In this document: positions 9,909 through 21,780 of the stretch, in pieces
Layout: each line of letters starts with the position of its first letter
Position numbering within the stretch: position 1 is the stretch's first letter
Origin: Mercurialis annua
Lineage: Eukaryota; Streptophyta; Magnoliopsida; Malpighiales; Euphorbiaceae
Assembly: GCF_937616625.2 (NCBI RefSeq)
Contig: NC_065570.1
Coordinates: 53,993,665-54,057,664, forward strand
DNA length: 64,000 nucleotides
Direction of reading: 5' to 3'
Notes under the pieces: generated by a model
Told to the model about the DNA's origin: nothing
The model's input: the letters and a program-made list of their open reading frames with translations, nothing else
Databases searched by the model: none
Translations under genes and position numbers: made by a program

Positions 9909-10989
9909 TATTCACTGCTATGTACATTATTAAATACTCCGTCGTTCTTTCAGATGAGCATTCTCATTGTCTATGAACTTCAACATCATTTTTGTATCTT
10001 TCATAATTGAAAGAAACTAATAATACTGTCATTTCATCTCCCACAAATTAACGGTTTAAATCGCAATTTACCCTTTATATTTACAAGTCATAGTCAATTA
10101 ACATATATTTTGGATTTATGGTCAATTTAATTATAAATTTAACTTTTTTTTAATCAATTTGCCTTATTTTAGCATTAAAATTTATTTTTGGAAGTGAGTA
10201 ACACGTGCTGAATCTTATGCAAATTTTGCAAATTTAGGACTAAATTGACCATTAAAAACTCAGATTTTGGAAAAGTTGCCATATCAACAACTCATTGGTC
10301 CAATTCAATTTCTTTCTTTTTTCAGTCTGATATAAAAATAGAAATTTTGGGCTTGTTATTGAACATCCTTAAAGATAGTAGGCTAAAAATAAACCACACT
10401 CGAGTACTCGTGTTGCAAATAAATCAAATTTTAGTGTTTTTCTTGCAATTACATCAAATCGTAAATGCCTCATTCCTCCAATTTTCTTTCTCACTTCTAA
10501 GAGTTTTTGTTCATTGTCAATAGATTCATATTTTTTAAAATAGAAATAGTTGCTTGTTTGGTGAAGTGTTGAAACCTACAAACTCAGTATTGGAGTGGGC
10601 GGTTAGTGCATTTTGTAATGACCACATTATAGTTCATAGTTGTAAGAAGTTGATGGATGCAGATGTGTGTTTAGACATTCACTATGTAAATAATACACAT
10701 TGTAATTCATATAATGGCTGATCAATTAGTTTTTTTCCTATTTAATGATCTCTGTCTCTTTAAAAAAGTTACTCGATCTTGTTTATTTTTATTTCTATCA
10801 GGCTGTCTATTTATAGAGTGTTTTCTGTATAGGACTATTAACCACTGAAGAATCAATTACATCAATAAAATAATAAAATTATTCTTTATTTACGGTATGA
10901 CTCACTAAATCATCGATATAGAATGTCTTGTTCTTTCAGTACCACCAGAACTAGTTTTTCCTAACCTCAAAAAGTCAGTCTAAAATAGC
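9909..10989. other. Intergenic region, no gene seen
   Basis: Contains the 3' flank of the DUF761-like gene and A/T-rich sequence. The stretch 10030-10270 has phrases typical of decayed MITEs ('...aatttgaccattaa...') but no clear paired ends. The formal ORF at 10245-10523 shows no recognisable domain. Confidence 0.5.
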
Positions 10990-11306
10990 TAGGGGTGTGC
11001 ATTCGGTTCAAACCGAACCGAACCGAACCGAATTTTGGTCTTTTTTAAAAACCGAACCGAACCGAAATTTTAGGAAAAGAAAAAAATTCAAACCGAACCG
11101 AACCGAACCAGTCGGTTCGGTCGGTTATTTCGGTTCGGTTCGGTTATTTCGGTTCGGTTTACATAGAAATCTGTCTGAAATATTTTTTAACTCAAAACCG
11201 AACCGAACCGACCAACCGAAATTTCTTTGAAATCTCAAACCGAACCGAACCGAATTTGTCGGTTCGGTTCGGTTTTTCGGTTTCGGTTCGGTTTTGCACA
11301 CCCCTA
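10990..11306. mobile_element. Non-autonomous hAT element, 317 bp, perfect 8-bp TSD
   Basis: The ends are TAGGGGTGTGCA and TGCACACCCCTA, and the element is flanked by AAAATAGC at 10982-10989 and 11307-11314, an exact 8-bp duplication as expected for hAT. The interior is made almost entirely of ACCGA/CGGTTCGG repeats in both orientations, which are subterminal repeats of the type bound by hAT transposases. It shares its left terminus and CGGTTCGG repeats with the larger element at 55103-59834, the probable source of transposase. Confidence 0.9.
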
Positions 11307-11314
11307 AAAATAGC

Positions 11315-12140
11315 TGTATGTTTATGTCAATAATATATTCTTATTCAAAATTATAAAATCAACTGAAAATATAAATTTGTCTACTCTAAGTAGACATCAC
11401 CACTAATGACTTTTAGGTATTTGATTGACCTATATACATGAAAAGCTCAATTTAATAAATCGGAGTACATCGCTTATAAGAATTCTAATAATTTTTTTAT
11501 TATTAAGTGATCAAAACACACATATAATTTCTGAAGAAAAAAACGACACAATACCACCGTCAATACGGTTTCTCACACAAATCATACTGCCATAAAATAT
11601 TATTCATACTCATAAATAAATTGTCCAAATTATAAATTGTTAGGCCACTGTTTTATTAAGTCCGTATAATCAAATGAAGAGGGACTAGGTTATAGTATGT
11701 GGAGATAAAGTGCGGGCTGGAATAAACGAGCTTTGATGGAAGCCCGTTCAATTCCTTAACCAGTATATTTAGCTAGGTCCCTTCCTTAATCTCATAAGAA
11801 AGTATTTTCTGATTTCTCCTAAATTTCAAAGAAAACATAAATACATAAAGAGAATAAGGCCATCTCCTGATTGAGATTAAAAGGAAGAGAAGATCATAAC
11901 TTCAGCCAAATAGCGTTGAGGGATCAAGAACACATGGACGTTTCCAAATCAGGTTCTGTTTCTTGATTTAAATATTTAATTCAATTGTTTATATATTTTA
12001 TACATAACGCATACCAATAATAAATTCTTCATTACTTAAAATAGAATAACCTCTTAGAATAATGGAGCCGATCCGGCTAACATGTGGTATCAGAGTATGG
12101 ATGCGTGTGTTCTTCAAAACCGTTCTGATTTTTATTAAGT
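11315..12140. other. Intergenic region, no supported gene
   Basis: A/T-rich DNA. A short stretch at 11640-11960 is less A/T-rich and carries an ATG followed by a possible GT donor (11935-11953), which might be a relic of a first exon, but nothing downstream continues it. Confidence 0.4.
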
Positions 12141-12149
12141 TAAAAAGAA

Positions 12150-12448
12150 GGGTTAATGTCAAAAAAAATCACGAACTTTACACGTTTTTTCATTTTAATC
12201 ACGAAGTTTATTTTCATACACGAACTACCACTTTTTCCCAAATTCATATACGGTGCTGAGGTGGCACTCATTCATTGGTGTAAAATGACCTCCACCTCAG
12301 CGAACTACACCAATAGAGCCGCGACACCTCAGCACCGTGCATGAATTTGAGAAAAAGTGGTAGTTCGTGCATGAAAATGATAAAATTTAAAGTGCATGAT
12401 TAAACTGAGAAAACGTGTAAATTTCGTGAATTTTTATAACATTATCCC
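12150..12448. mobile_element. MULE-type MITE, 299 bp, exact 9-bp TSD
   Basis: The ends GGGTTAATGTCAAAAAAAAT and (reverse complement of the right end) GGGATAATGTTATAAAAATT begin inverted repeats of about 130 bp. The 9-bp duplication TAAAAAGAA is at 12141-12149 and 12449-12457. The outer 45 bp resembles the MITE at 8758-9127, so the two belong to one family or superfamily. No coding capacity. Confidence 0.85.
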
Positions 12449-12457
12449 TAAAAAGAA

Positions 12458-13316
12458 AATCAAAGAATTGAATATATTTAGATTTAAATTTGATGTATTG
12501 TTATTTATCCAATTTTTTAGCATATAAAGTTGTTAAGATTAATTAAATGAAGTTTTGGGATGATTTTAAATTATTTGATAAGTTTTGGTAGAATTTTGGC
12601 CTAATTATGGTTTAATGTAAGTTGGATTTTTTAATGGGATGGAAGAAATGTTACTGCGAAAAAATTTGAATTCCTTATCGCTGTACCCGCGAGCGAGTGG
12701 TACTCACGCGCTATAATCTTTTGCCATTCCATTTTCCACAAAATATGACCTTTTGGAAAAACTGTTGGGCCGAATCTACTGGAAAACTGAGCTTATCAGT
12801 TTCTTTTTTGTTTCGGTCTTGGGCATTTAAGTGCGATATGGCCCATTGGATATATAATACTTCCACAAAAGTTTTAGCAAACTCCATTTTTATCTTGCCT
12901 GGATTGGGTTTCTTTGTTTGGACTTTGCCCCTGAACATAATCAATATATTAATATTTCACCATAAATATACTTGTTATAAATAAATTATTTTTTCATCCC
13001 AAATTGATAGGATTGATTTTTTCATGTTGAGTATCATAAAATTTATAGGTTGATTCCCCTATTTCTGAAATTGCTTGATAAAATAAATGTTAATATTCCA
13101 TAAATTAATAATTCTAATAATTAATAGAAAATCGAGAGAACCAACTTCGTCTCACGTCGGATAATTAATAATTCTATTATTTAATAATTAATAAATTTAA
13201 AATATAGTATGTATGCATATCAATTATTAGAGAGATTTTTTTCTAAAGAAATATATATATTTACATATAAATATAATAGATTAATTTGAATTTATATATG
13301 AGAGATAAACGTGTAC
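12458..13316. other. Intergenic region with a repeat fragment
   Basis: No gene seen. The part 13080-13260 is homologous, in opposite orientation, to 54230-54420 (shared phrase GAGAACCAACTTCGT and flanking AATTAATAATTCTAATAATT stretches). It is therefore a fragment of the transposon family annotated at 53810-54436. Confidence 0.6.
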
Positions 13317-13336
13317 CACTACTGCATATCAGCTTT

Positions 13337-13770
13337 TTTTGCGACGAAAAATTTCGTCGCAATTCAATCATATTCCGTCGCAAATACACTGTTGCGACGA
13401 ATTTGCGACGGAATTAGTCCGTCGCAAAATGTCTGGTCGCTAAAATATTAGCGACCAAGGTGTCGCAAATATGGCGACGGCCAGCCCGTCGCCATATCCA
13501 AACACACCGTCGCCAATGTCGTCTCCCAAAAAATGAAAAGGGAGACGTATTGGCGACGGATTGAAATATTTTGCGACGGATGTTATCCGTCGCAAACTAT
13601 ATATGTTTTGCGACGGAAGCATTGCCGTCGCAAAATGATGCAAGTTTGCGACGGATATGTGTCCGTCGCAAACTTGCATCATTTGCGACGGATATGCTTC
13701 CGTCGCGAAATGGAAATATTTGCGACGGAAAATCTTCCGTCGCAAAACACGTCGCAATTTGGACAGAAAT
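13337..13770. repeat. Left subterminal GCGACGG repeat array of the CACTA element
   Basis: More than a dozen copies of GCGACGG or its complement CCGTCGC occur within 430 bp, mostly paired as GCGACGGA...TCCGTCGC palindromes. Subterminal arrays of a short motif are the binding sites of the TnpA-type protein in En/Spm elements. Short formal ORFs here on both strands are by-products of the repeat. Confidence 0.85.
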
Positions 13771-13985
13771 TTTCTATTTTTCGTCCGTTTCCCTATTCAA
13801 TTCACGACGATTATAATCTGTAAAATCTATTATTTGCAACTCTCAGTAAAACTCAATTTCCAAAAACGAACGATTTCATATAAAAACATGTTATATTTTA
13901 CATATCGTAAGAAAATGTATAAAATAAGAAAACACAAAATGTATAAAGTGACAAAATATAAAATGTCAGAAATACAAACATGACA

Positions 13986-15616
13986 CTACAAAGTCGGAGT
14001 GTCGTCATTGTCTGAAGGACCTGGGGGTGGGCGATACTGCGGAGGAAGAGTCTGCATCATCTTCGCCATCTCGGCCTGAATAATCTCGACCATCCTCTCA
14101 TTGGTTCTCGCCTGCTGGGCACGTAGATCCTCCACCTCAGTGGTAATCTGGCGCAGTCCATCCTGGATCCCTGCCTGCACACGCCGCTCGATCTCCTCCT
14201 CAGTTCGCTGTGACTGTGTGGACCTGGTCCTCGCCCTACTAGACGTCGTCGTATCCACGTACGCACTAGTCGCTGAACCTAACCCGTAGACACGCCGCTT
14301 CTTGTTGACGCCCTCGATATCCAGAAATAGCTGGGTCTCGTCGACTTCCGCTGTGCTAGAAGAACCACCATCTCCGGTCGGCGGCTGCGATGCAGCAGCA
14401 AGTCTTTGAGCAATTGCATCCTACAAAAAGATTGAAAAACATATCACATAACGGCTAATTAAAAAGTATAACATATGAAATGTAAGTATAAATCCTAACG
14501 GAAATTCGGCAGCATTTCCTCTATAATTTGATCAACACCCATTTTTCAGGGATATCCTGCAAACATATAGATTTCATATACAACCCACCGGCTGTTAACA
14601 CACCTAATCTAACATTACAATTTAAATTAAAACACATTTTACACTAATTTAATCTAACACTTGAGTAAAGTAAAACAACTACTAAAATTATATAGGTTTA
14701 TGACTTACACTCATGTCTTGGGCCCTCTTGTCTACCATGACACCCTTATCAGCTTTCATGGAGTGCATCCGAGTATACAGCTCCGTTGCGGTAGGCTTGC
14801 GGCCGAGCTCTTCAGCCTAAAAGAAAAATATTATAGCTTGTTAGTTCATCAGAAAATCAGAAAATAAAAGATAGTTGTAAATAAAAAAGAATTCTAGAAA
14901 CAAACCAACACATCCATATGTCGGATGGCGGAACGGGATCATCCAGCTTCTTAATTTTAGCAAAATTCGTTGGCATCTTGTTGTCCTCCGCGAGCAGCTC
15001 CTGTATCAATCCGCATACGTCGTCAACTAAAGCTACTGAACCCTTATGTCGACACTTGATCTCCATCACTTTAGCAGATGCAGAAAATGGAGAGTGTCTG
15101 CTATTCCCAGGCCATATGTCTTCTTCAGCCGCACGCATCATATCATAAAATTTTTGAGCTTCAGCATTCGGGAGCTCATCTTCAGGAAACGTTATTTCTG
15201 GACCGGCCGCATCAAGAATCATTCTTTAAGCGAAACTGAACTCATCTTGCCCCTCATTTTCATAGTCGAACTCAACATCCTGCTCTGGTAACTGTGCAAG
15301 GGGAGGGGGGGTTCAAAACGCTCCCCTCGACATGAAAAACCCATACTTGGTAACCTTTCACGAACCCATTCTTCAATAGATGGAATTCCACCTCATCGAC
15401 ATCCCGATAGCTTGTATTTCGACAACCTCTCTTAGGGCAGGGGCATTTTATCTGTACTCCACTCATACAAGCCGGATGCCGTAATGCAAACCGGACAAAC
15501 TCCTTCACATGCTCCTTATACCCTGTGGTTAGCAGCCCGTTTGTGTGGCTCCTGTACATCCAACTGCGGTTTGTCTCCATTTCTGTAGCGCGGATAATTA
15601 GAGGTGGGGTTTTCAC
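13986..15616 (-). pseudogene. Deleted CACTA transposase gene: TNP2 N-terminus joined to a TnpA-like (Transposase_24) part
   Basis: Reading leftward, 15616-15272 encodes the transposase-associated domain found at the N-terminus of TNP2 proteins (RSWMYRS, HPACMSGVQIKCPC, FHLLKNGFVKGY). After a run of G at about 15300-15309 the frame shifts, and an in-frame TAA lies at 15226-15228. 15222-14920 continues the TNP2 N-terminal region (KFYDMMRAAEEDIWPG). The catalytic Transposase_21 part is absent. The next recognisable exons, about 14816-14710 (AEELGRKPTATELYTRMHS) and 14420-13986, belong to the Transposase_24 / TnpA family and end in a Glu/Gln/Arg-rich coiled coil. So two neighbouring CACTA genes have been fused by a deletion and then inactivated. 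Confidence 0.75.
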
Positions 15617-15795
15617 TCGAGATAAGCAAAGTCAATGTAATTGACTGCTGAAAAGGTAGGGCCCTATCCCATTCGCGAAACAGGCGCCCCGTAACTCGGC
15701 CACGATATATGCCTAGCAACGGAGAAAAATATTCGGCAGCCTTCCGGCGTCGTTCTCCTTTAGTGCGATATTTAGTATATGTGTTGTAACGCTAA

Positions 15796-18650
15796 TGTCA
15801 CGACCCATTTTCATGAATCGCAACCGGCGCTAGGGTATGGGTGATGTAGTACCGAAACCCGTAGCTAGCCTTCCATATATCACATAAACACATAAACCTG
15901 CAGAAAACCAATGCTCGGGGGCAACCGAGACTTCAGCCTAAAACTAACAGTTATAATATTCAACAGTTTATATAACATGCTTATTCAATCCCGAGCCTAA
16001 AATAGGTTTATCATCAACCAATGTAAATAATATAACATGCCAAAGCAATAAAACCAGTCGAACCAATCCGACAAAAATATAATAATAATAAAGACGTCTA
16101 GTTACTACTGCGGTCTAAGAATAAAACAGTTTATAGTTTTATTAAAAATAAAAGAAACCTCCGAGGAAAAGTAAATGCGGAGATCACCAGACTCTCTCAG
16201 ATCATAACCCTGGGGAAAATTGGGAAAACAACGGGGTCAGATATACTGAGATGAGTTTATACCACTATCTACATTTAATAAGTGGAAACCCTTTGAAACC
16301 GTTTAAAACGTTTAAATACGATATTACGAATAATAGTTGGAACCCTAATCCACAATTCTAAATAATAAACATAATCCAATAGGTCTGGTCCCGAGAGCTG
16401 AGCTACACCGAGTTACCACTGACCACACTTATTCCAGAGTCCCGAGAGCTGAGCTACACCGAGTTACTCTACTTGGTCCCGAGAGCTATGCTCACACCGA
16501 GTTACCACATTACCATAATTACCTTTCCCAGATCATTACCGGTGCGCACGCAGTCCTAATGATGCCCATTAGGTAGCATGTTCCAACTAGAAGTCATAAT
16601 ATAAAAACAGTTCGAAATATACGTACAATATATATATTTAATATTAAAATAACAATTTACTTAATAAAGCGGTAAATAGTAAGCACAAACTCACTGCTTG
16701 CTTGTCCACGTGAAACTTGGCAAACAGCTAACCCTGCGTAGACTCCGAAGCACGAGCAGTGGACGGGTCTAAAACATATATAAGTCAAAATCCGAACAAT
16801 CCCTAACTCTAAGAATACTAAACTCCACATAGGATTAGCATCTTGAACACAACTAAAGTACAACCCAAGTAAGATAAACATCCATGTACCAAACAAACCA
16901 AAGAATTCATATCATTCACTTTAAACAATTTAGGCAAGTTAGCTTAGATGAGTTCTTATCCTTAAAAGCAAAACAGACATCCTTTCCATAACTTAAATAG
17001 TTCTTTAAAACCAAAGAGTTTTCCAAAGTAGTGTGTTAGCCTTAACTGCAGTATAGCTCAACACAACAAGTCGGGCGACCCAAGTCTATCCCGACCCAAC
17101 CATAAGCCAAAGTGAAAACCAGAGTTTAAAACCAATCCTTAAATAAAACCAAAGTCATTTGAAAGTAAGAACTCAATCCCTAGCTTAACAATGCCAACCT
17201 TAAAAGCAATAAGCCACATAGCTTGCCAACACTTGGCAAGTTTCACCCAAAGTATACATCACTTAAAAATGTCACCTTAAATGAAATCAATTGGATTTAA
17301 ACACCTTTTAAAGGTTTAAACTTAAATCTGAAATATTAACTTATACATAACACCTTTGTAAAATTGACCATGACTTATATACCATTTCAACCATCGATTA
17401 CCAAACAACATATGATAAAACTAACATTTTATAAATGTCCAAAATAGTTTATAAAACGTATTTACATCCATTAACAAGTTGATCAAAACCAATATTAAGG
17501 CAAAGCACTCAAATAATCAAATTTGGCAATTTGCCGAAAATTGCCTAAAATAGCCAAACGATTCAAAACCAACAATCGATGAACCAAAGTATGTTACTAC
17601 TGATTTAAAAACATCAAAACATCATATATAAAATATTAGATCAGTAGGTATAGCATTTGAAAACCAATTTGCAATCGTAGCGTTTAACTTCCGTAAAATT
17701 GTCAATTTCGCAAATCGTAGAGATTTTTACAACATAGATCAAACCCAAATCTCACTTCAAGGTCCTAACTCATAAGATCATTAGCTATTGTAGTATAACC
17801 ACATAATATCCCAATAACTCAGATTCAACACTATAACAAATCACTAAACGAATCAATTTCATACAAAACTAGAATTAGCCAATTCGTTGTTTAAATCATG
17901 CAAATCCAATTCCAATCATGATACATCATATTATAATCATATTAAACTCCATTTAAAACATAATATTCAAATCATAAATCTCAGACCATTAATCATAAAG
18001 TTCCAAACTCCAAAACACCCTAAATCATGCAATTCTACGCAAAACACAAGACAACGATTCACCAATACATAAGAGATGGAAATAATTACCTTAGAATGGA
18101 GAATAACAAGATTATATAAGTATTAAACCCTAGGTAAGGGTCTGGACCAGAAGCAACAAGAGTCACAATCACACCAACGAAGAACACCACAAGCAAAGCG
18201 CGTAGAAATCGCAAAACGGATAAACAATCACCAATCAATTGTTAAAAACCATCAAGGATCATAAAGGAATGCTAAAAATAGGGTTTATCTGAGTGTAGGG
18301 TCGCATTAGGTCTGATAGGATGAAAAAGGGTTGAAAGAATCGAGTTAAGGAGCTATTTATAACAAAACAGCGAACCCTACAGTGCCGCGTCGCGCCCGTG
18401 ATGGTGTATTACGACCGTGATGCTCCTGTCACGCCCGTGATACACCCCCTGCTTCCAAAATTATTGATTTTCTGGGCCTTAAGCCCAAGGTCGATCCACA
18501 CGGCCCGAACCACACTCAAAATAAGCCCAAACATCGAAATAACTATTGTGCAACCTAAACCAAAGTTCCAAGGAACTAAACCACCAAACATTAACCCAAA
18601 ACACATTGAAAAACTCATCGTAACAAGCCGAAAAAATACGGGGTGTTACA
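15796..18650 (-). mobile_element. Solo LTR of a Ty3/gypsy element, 2.86 kb, inside the CACTA element
   Basis: Read on the minus strand it begins TGTAACACCCCGTATTTTTT and ends GGGTCGTGACA, with TG...CA borders. The 5-bp target duplication GCTAA is at 15791-15795 and 18651-18655. A TATA box (TATAAATAG on the minus strand, near 18352) lies about 300 bp from the LTR start. There is no internal coding sequence, PBS or second LTR, so it is a solo LTR left by recombination. Formal ORFs inside are short and have no domain. Confidence 0.9.
16386..16510. repeat. Three imperfect direct repeats inside the solo LTR
   Basis: Units of about 30 bp with the core CCCGAGAGCT and CACCGAGTTAC occur near 16387, 16439 and 16474; the third has a small rearrangement. 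This is a compact array of the kind found in LTR promoters or enhancers, though here it lies about 1.9 kb downstream of the TATA box. Confidence 0.7.
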
Positions 18651-20169
18651 GCTAATTATATATTCCACGAGGAATAAGCGTTACAAAACATATACTATAC
18701 ATCCACCAGGAGAACAAACGCTAGAAAACAACCGAATATTTTTCTACCGCTACTAGACATATATGGTTTTTCGTGATCGAGTTACGGAAGCACCAGTTTT
18801 GCGAACTGTACAAACTGTACAATCCCGTGTTGTTCAATCTCTTGAACACACGAGACGGGAACTCTATGGCTAGGTTTACGATTTTATTCGGTGGGAATAA
18901 AATCGAGGTTTATTTAGGTTGAAAATTGTAAATAAAAGCTATTTCAATTAAAATAATCAAAATAAGCAATAAAACATACTTGTTGAAGGGCAGAACCGCA
19001 AAGTGAAGGTGAAACGTCCGGATCAATCGAAACCACGGTGCGCGGGCTATCAAGAGCTATAAAAAACACGTATTAATAAAAACAAATTCTAATTAAAAAT
19101 CGGCAGCACTACCCCTAAAAATGAGCATCACCCATTTTTCAGGGAAGTCCTGCAAGCAAATAATAATACACAAAACCACCAAGTTTAACGCAAATAATTG
19201 AAATAGTAATTGATTAGCTTAAATTATTATCTAATCCAATTAACTAATTAAATTAAACAACAAACTAACAAATTGTTATCAATTAAAAAACTTATAATAT
19301 AATCATTAAATTAATCTAAATTTAATCAACCAATTATAATAAAAATATTAACACGCAACTTTATTAAACTAATTAAACAATTAAACCTAGAAATATCTAG
19401 CTAACAATTTTAATCTAATTTAACCTAACAAATATTAAACAACTTTTTAAAAAACAACTTTTTAAAAAACAACATAATTCTATTAAAATTAATATATTTT
19501 ATTATAACAATTCAACTTAGTTCTAATATAATTTTTAAAACATAAAATTAACCATATTAACCTACAAAATTAACCCTTAAACTAAAATAACCTATAATTA
19601 ATATAATAATTAACTTAAACATTTTTAACCTAATTTTCTTAAATTTTAATATAATAATTAACTTAATAGTTTAATAATACTAAAAATGAATTCTACATAA
19701 TTTGCATTAAATTAATCTAATTATAAAATAATTTAAAAACAGAAAAATTAATTAATTATTAAATAATATAAAACAGAAAATTAAATATAAAATATATTAT
19801 AATTTAATCTAAACTAACCTAATTTAAACAAACATAATCACATTTAACATAAATTAACCTAATTAAACCTAAATTAATTAATTAATCTATATAAATTAAT
19901 TGATTTAATAAATAAAAAAACTTACCTCAAGTAATCAGAAGGTCGTCAGAGAGGAGGGGAAGAAACGGCGCGCCAGAGAAAGGGGAGGAGCCGCCGGAAA
20001 ATGGAAGAAATTGGAGAAGAGGCGCGACAAGCAGCAAACAGCGGAGAGAATGGCGCGGCGAGGAGGGAACGGACCGACGGCTGAGAGAATGGCGCGGCGA
20101 GGAGGGAACGGACCGACGGCGGCTTGGTGGCGAGAGAAGAGGCCGGCAGTTTCAATTTTTATGAAGAAA

Positions 20170-20595
20170 GTGAGAAATGGCCGAAGAAGAAGGCGCTGCG
20201 TGCTTTAGGGCACATAATTTGCGACGGACTGTAGCATCCGTCGCAAAAGGTGCTTTAATGAAACGTCGTTTCATTAAAGCACCTTTTGCGACGGACGCTA
20301 CAGTCCGTCGCAAAAGTTTGCGACGGCTAACTTTAGCCGTCGCAAATATGTTGAATGAAACGACTCGTTTCATTCAACAAATAAAATTAGCGATGGATAT
20401 TTATGTCCGTCGCTAATTTTCATGGCAAAACAAAAGGCGGGAATGGTCCCGCCATGAAGGTGACGGATTTGCGACGGACTTTCCGTCGCAAATCTGGCGG
20501 GAGCTTTCCCGCCATCAAATTCAAGGGAAACTGCGACGGAACGCGTGTCCGTCGCAGATTCCGTCGCTAAAAATTGCAAATTTCCGTTGCAAAAA
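20170..20595. repeat. Right subterminal array of the CACTA element with a 91-bp palindrome
   Basis: GCGACGG/CCGTCGC motifs recur throughout. 20221-20311 is an almost perfect palindrome: two 45-bp arms with one mismatch around a single central T at 20266. Further inverted pairs follow at about 20386-20418, 20469-20495 and 20530-20568. They probably bind the element's own protein and can fold when single-stranded or transcribed. Confidence 0.85.
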
Positions 20596-20616
20596 CCAGG
20601 ATTTCTAGTAGTGTAC

Positions 20617-21390
20617 TTAACTTAATTATTTATTAAAATAAAAGGCTTCTCATATGCCTAGTACAACAAAATATTAAAAGTTATTTTACATTATCAATAC
20701 AACTTCTTGAAAATTATTTTTTGATTTAATATCAAGTTGATATTTTTTAAACCGAATACAAAGTTATTTTTTAAAAAATTGAATAATTGTGAAGTGTATT
20801 TAATTGGCTTTTTCATAATATATAATATTAATATTAGGTTTACGGATGCAAATGTTTTAAAATATATTGGGGTAATAATAATTAAAATTTTAAACTATAC
20901 ATGTTTTTCAATTTATTTCAAACTTTAAAACGTGTCAATTGTATGCAAAAAGTTGCATTTTCATCAGTTTGATACATATGCTGACGTACACTCATTCATT
21001 GGTGTAATTTTTTTTGAGATGAACAATATCAGTTTTATCAGCTACGTCAACATATTATGACTCGCGTATCGAATTAAAAAAGTAAAACTTTTTTCGTACA
21101 GTTTAAAGTTCACGATTAAAGAGAATACATGTATAGTTTATGAATTTTTTTAACATTATCCAAATATATTTTACACTTTTTAAAAAATTTCCTATATAAA
21201 TTCAGTAAATTAATAATTCTAATAATTAATAAATTTTTGATCTACTGTATATAGTAGAGACGTTCTTGGGTGGAATTAAAGATTCTGTTGAATTATTGAT
21301 CAATTTAGGCTTGCATTACAAGTTTCCCCTCCAGGGTTTTAGTTGTTTGCGTAAAATGCTCAAGTCACATGCAGAATCATCACGTTATAC
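20617..21390. other. A/T-rich intergenic region with a decayed MITE
   Basis: 20940-21165 resembles the MITE at 12150-12448: it shares the central phrase ACTCATTCATTGGTGTAA and a right end reading TTTTTTTAACATTATCC. The left end and target duplication are not clear. 21190-21236 carries an AATTAATAATTCTAATAATT fragment of the family at 53810. No gene seen. Confidence 0.45.
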
Positions 21391-21609
21391 ATATATACTA
21401 GTTTTAACCCGTGCGTTGCATGTTATTTATTTAATTTTTATTTTTAATAACTTTTAAAAAAATTAGTGAGTACAAATTTTTATTTTTATTTTAATAATTT
21501 CTTATTTATGAATTTTTATATCTCTTTTAATTTTAATAAGTATTATGTAGTATTTTTGAGCATTTGTTAAATGATTTTTAAAAGATATATAAAACATTAT
21601 TTGAATTAA

Positions 21610-21780
21610 ACCCAGTTGGCTAAACTCTAATGATATGTGTATGATGTTGAAGATTCGACCCTCAACACTCACGGGCAGTGTATCTATTTAAAAAATGTCT
21701 AACATTAACTCCTGCTAACCCCCGCTAACGATTAGAGTAGGTTATCTTTGATAAAAAAAAAAGTTTAATTCTATATTAAT
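21610..21780 (+). repeat. Possible SINE or other short insertion within element A
   Basis: This stretch is clearly less A/T-rich than its surroundings, contains GATTCGACCCTC, which looks like a tRNA-type box B, and ends in a run of ten A. A box A-like CAGTTGGCTAA precedes it. I could not find a convincing target duplication, so the call is weak. Confidence 0.3.

Larger units (their letters stand above)
13317..20613 (-). mobile_element. CACTA (En/Spm) transposon, 7.3 kb, non-autonomous
   Basis: The left end is CACTACTGCATATCAG and the right end, read on the minus strand, is CACTACTAGAAATCCTGG; both begin CACTACT. The target duplication is TAC (13314-13316 and 20614-20616), the 3 bp expected for CACTA elements. 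Both ends hold dense GCGACGG/CCGTCGC subterminal repeats. Transposase remnants read leftward, so the 5' end is on the right: a GC-rich leader with a splice donor (minus strand GAGGTAAG near 19925), a very A/T-rich intron-like stretch, then the remnants at 15616-13986. The catalytic part of the transposase is missing. A solo LTR is nested at 15796-18650. Confidence 0.9.

Noticed and set aside
10997..11230. ORF with Pro-Asn-Arg-Thr-Glu repeats
   Set aside because: Translation of the hAT subterminal ACCGA repeat.
13440..13983. Several ORFs of 80-110 codons at the CACTA left end
   Set aside because: They arise from the GCGACGG repeat, which lacks stops in several frames; no known domain.
18398..18655. 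ORF near the solo LTR end
   Set aside because: Lies in the LTR promoter region and shows no domain.
19946..20579. ORFs in the GC-rich leader and right end of the CACTA element
   Set aside because: Repetitive leader and subterminal repeats, open on both strands; not supported as protein genes.
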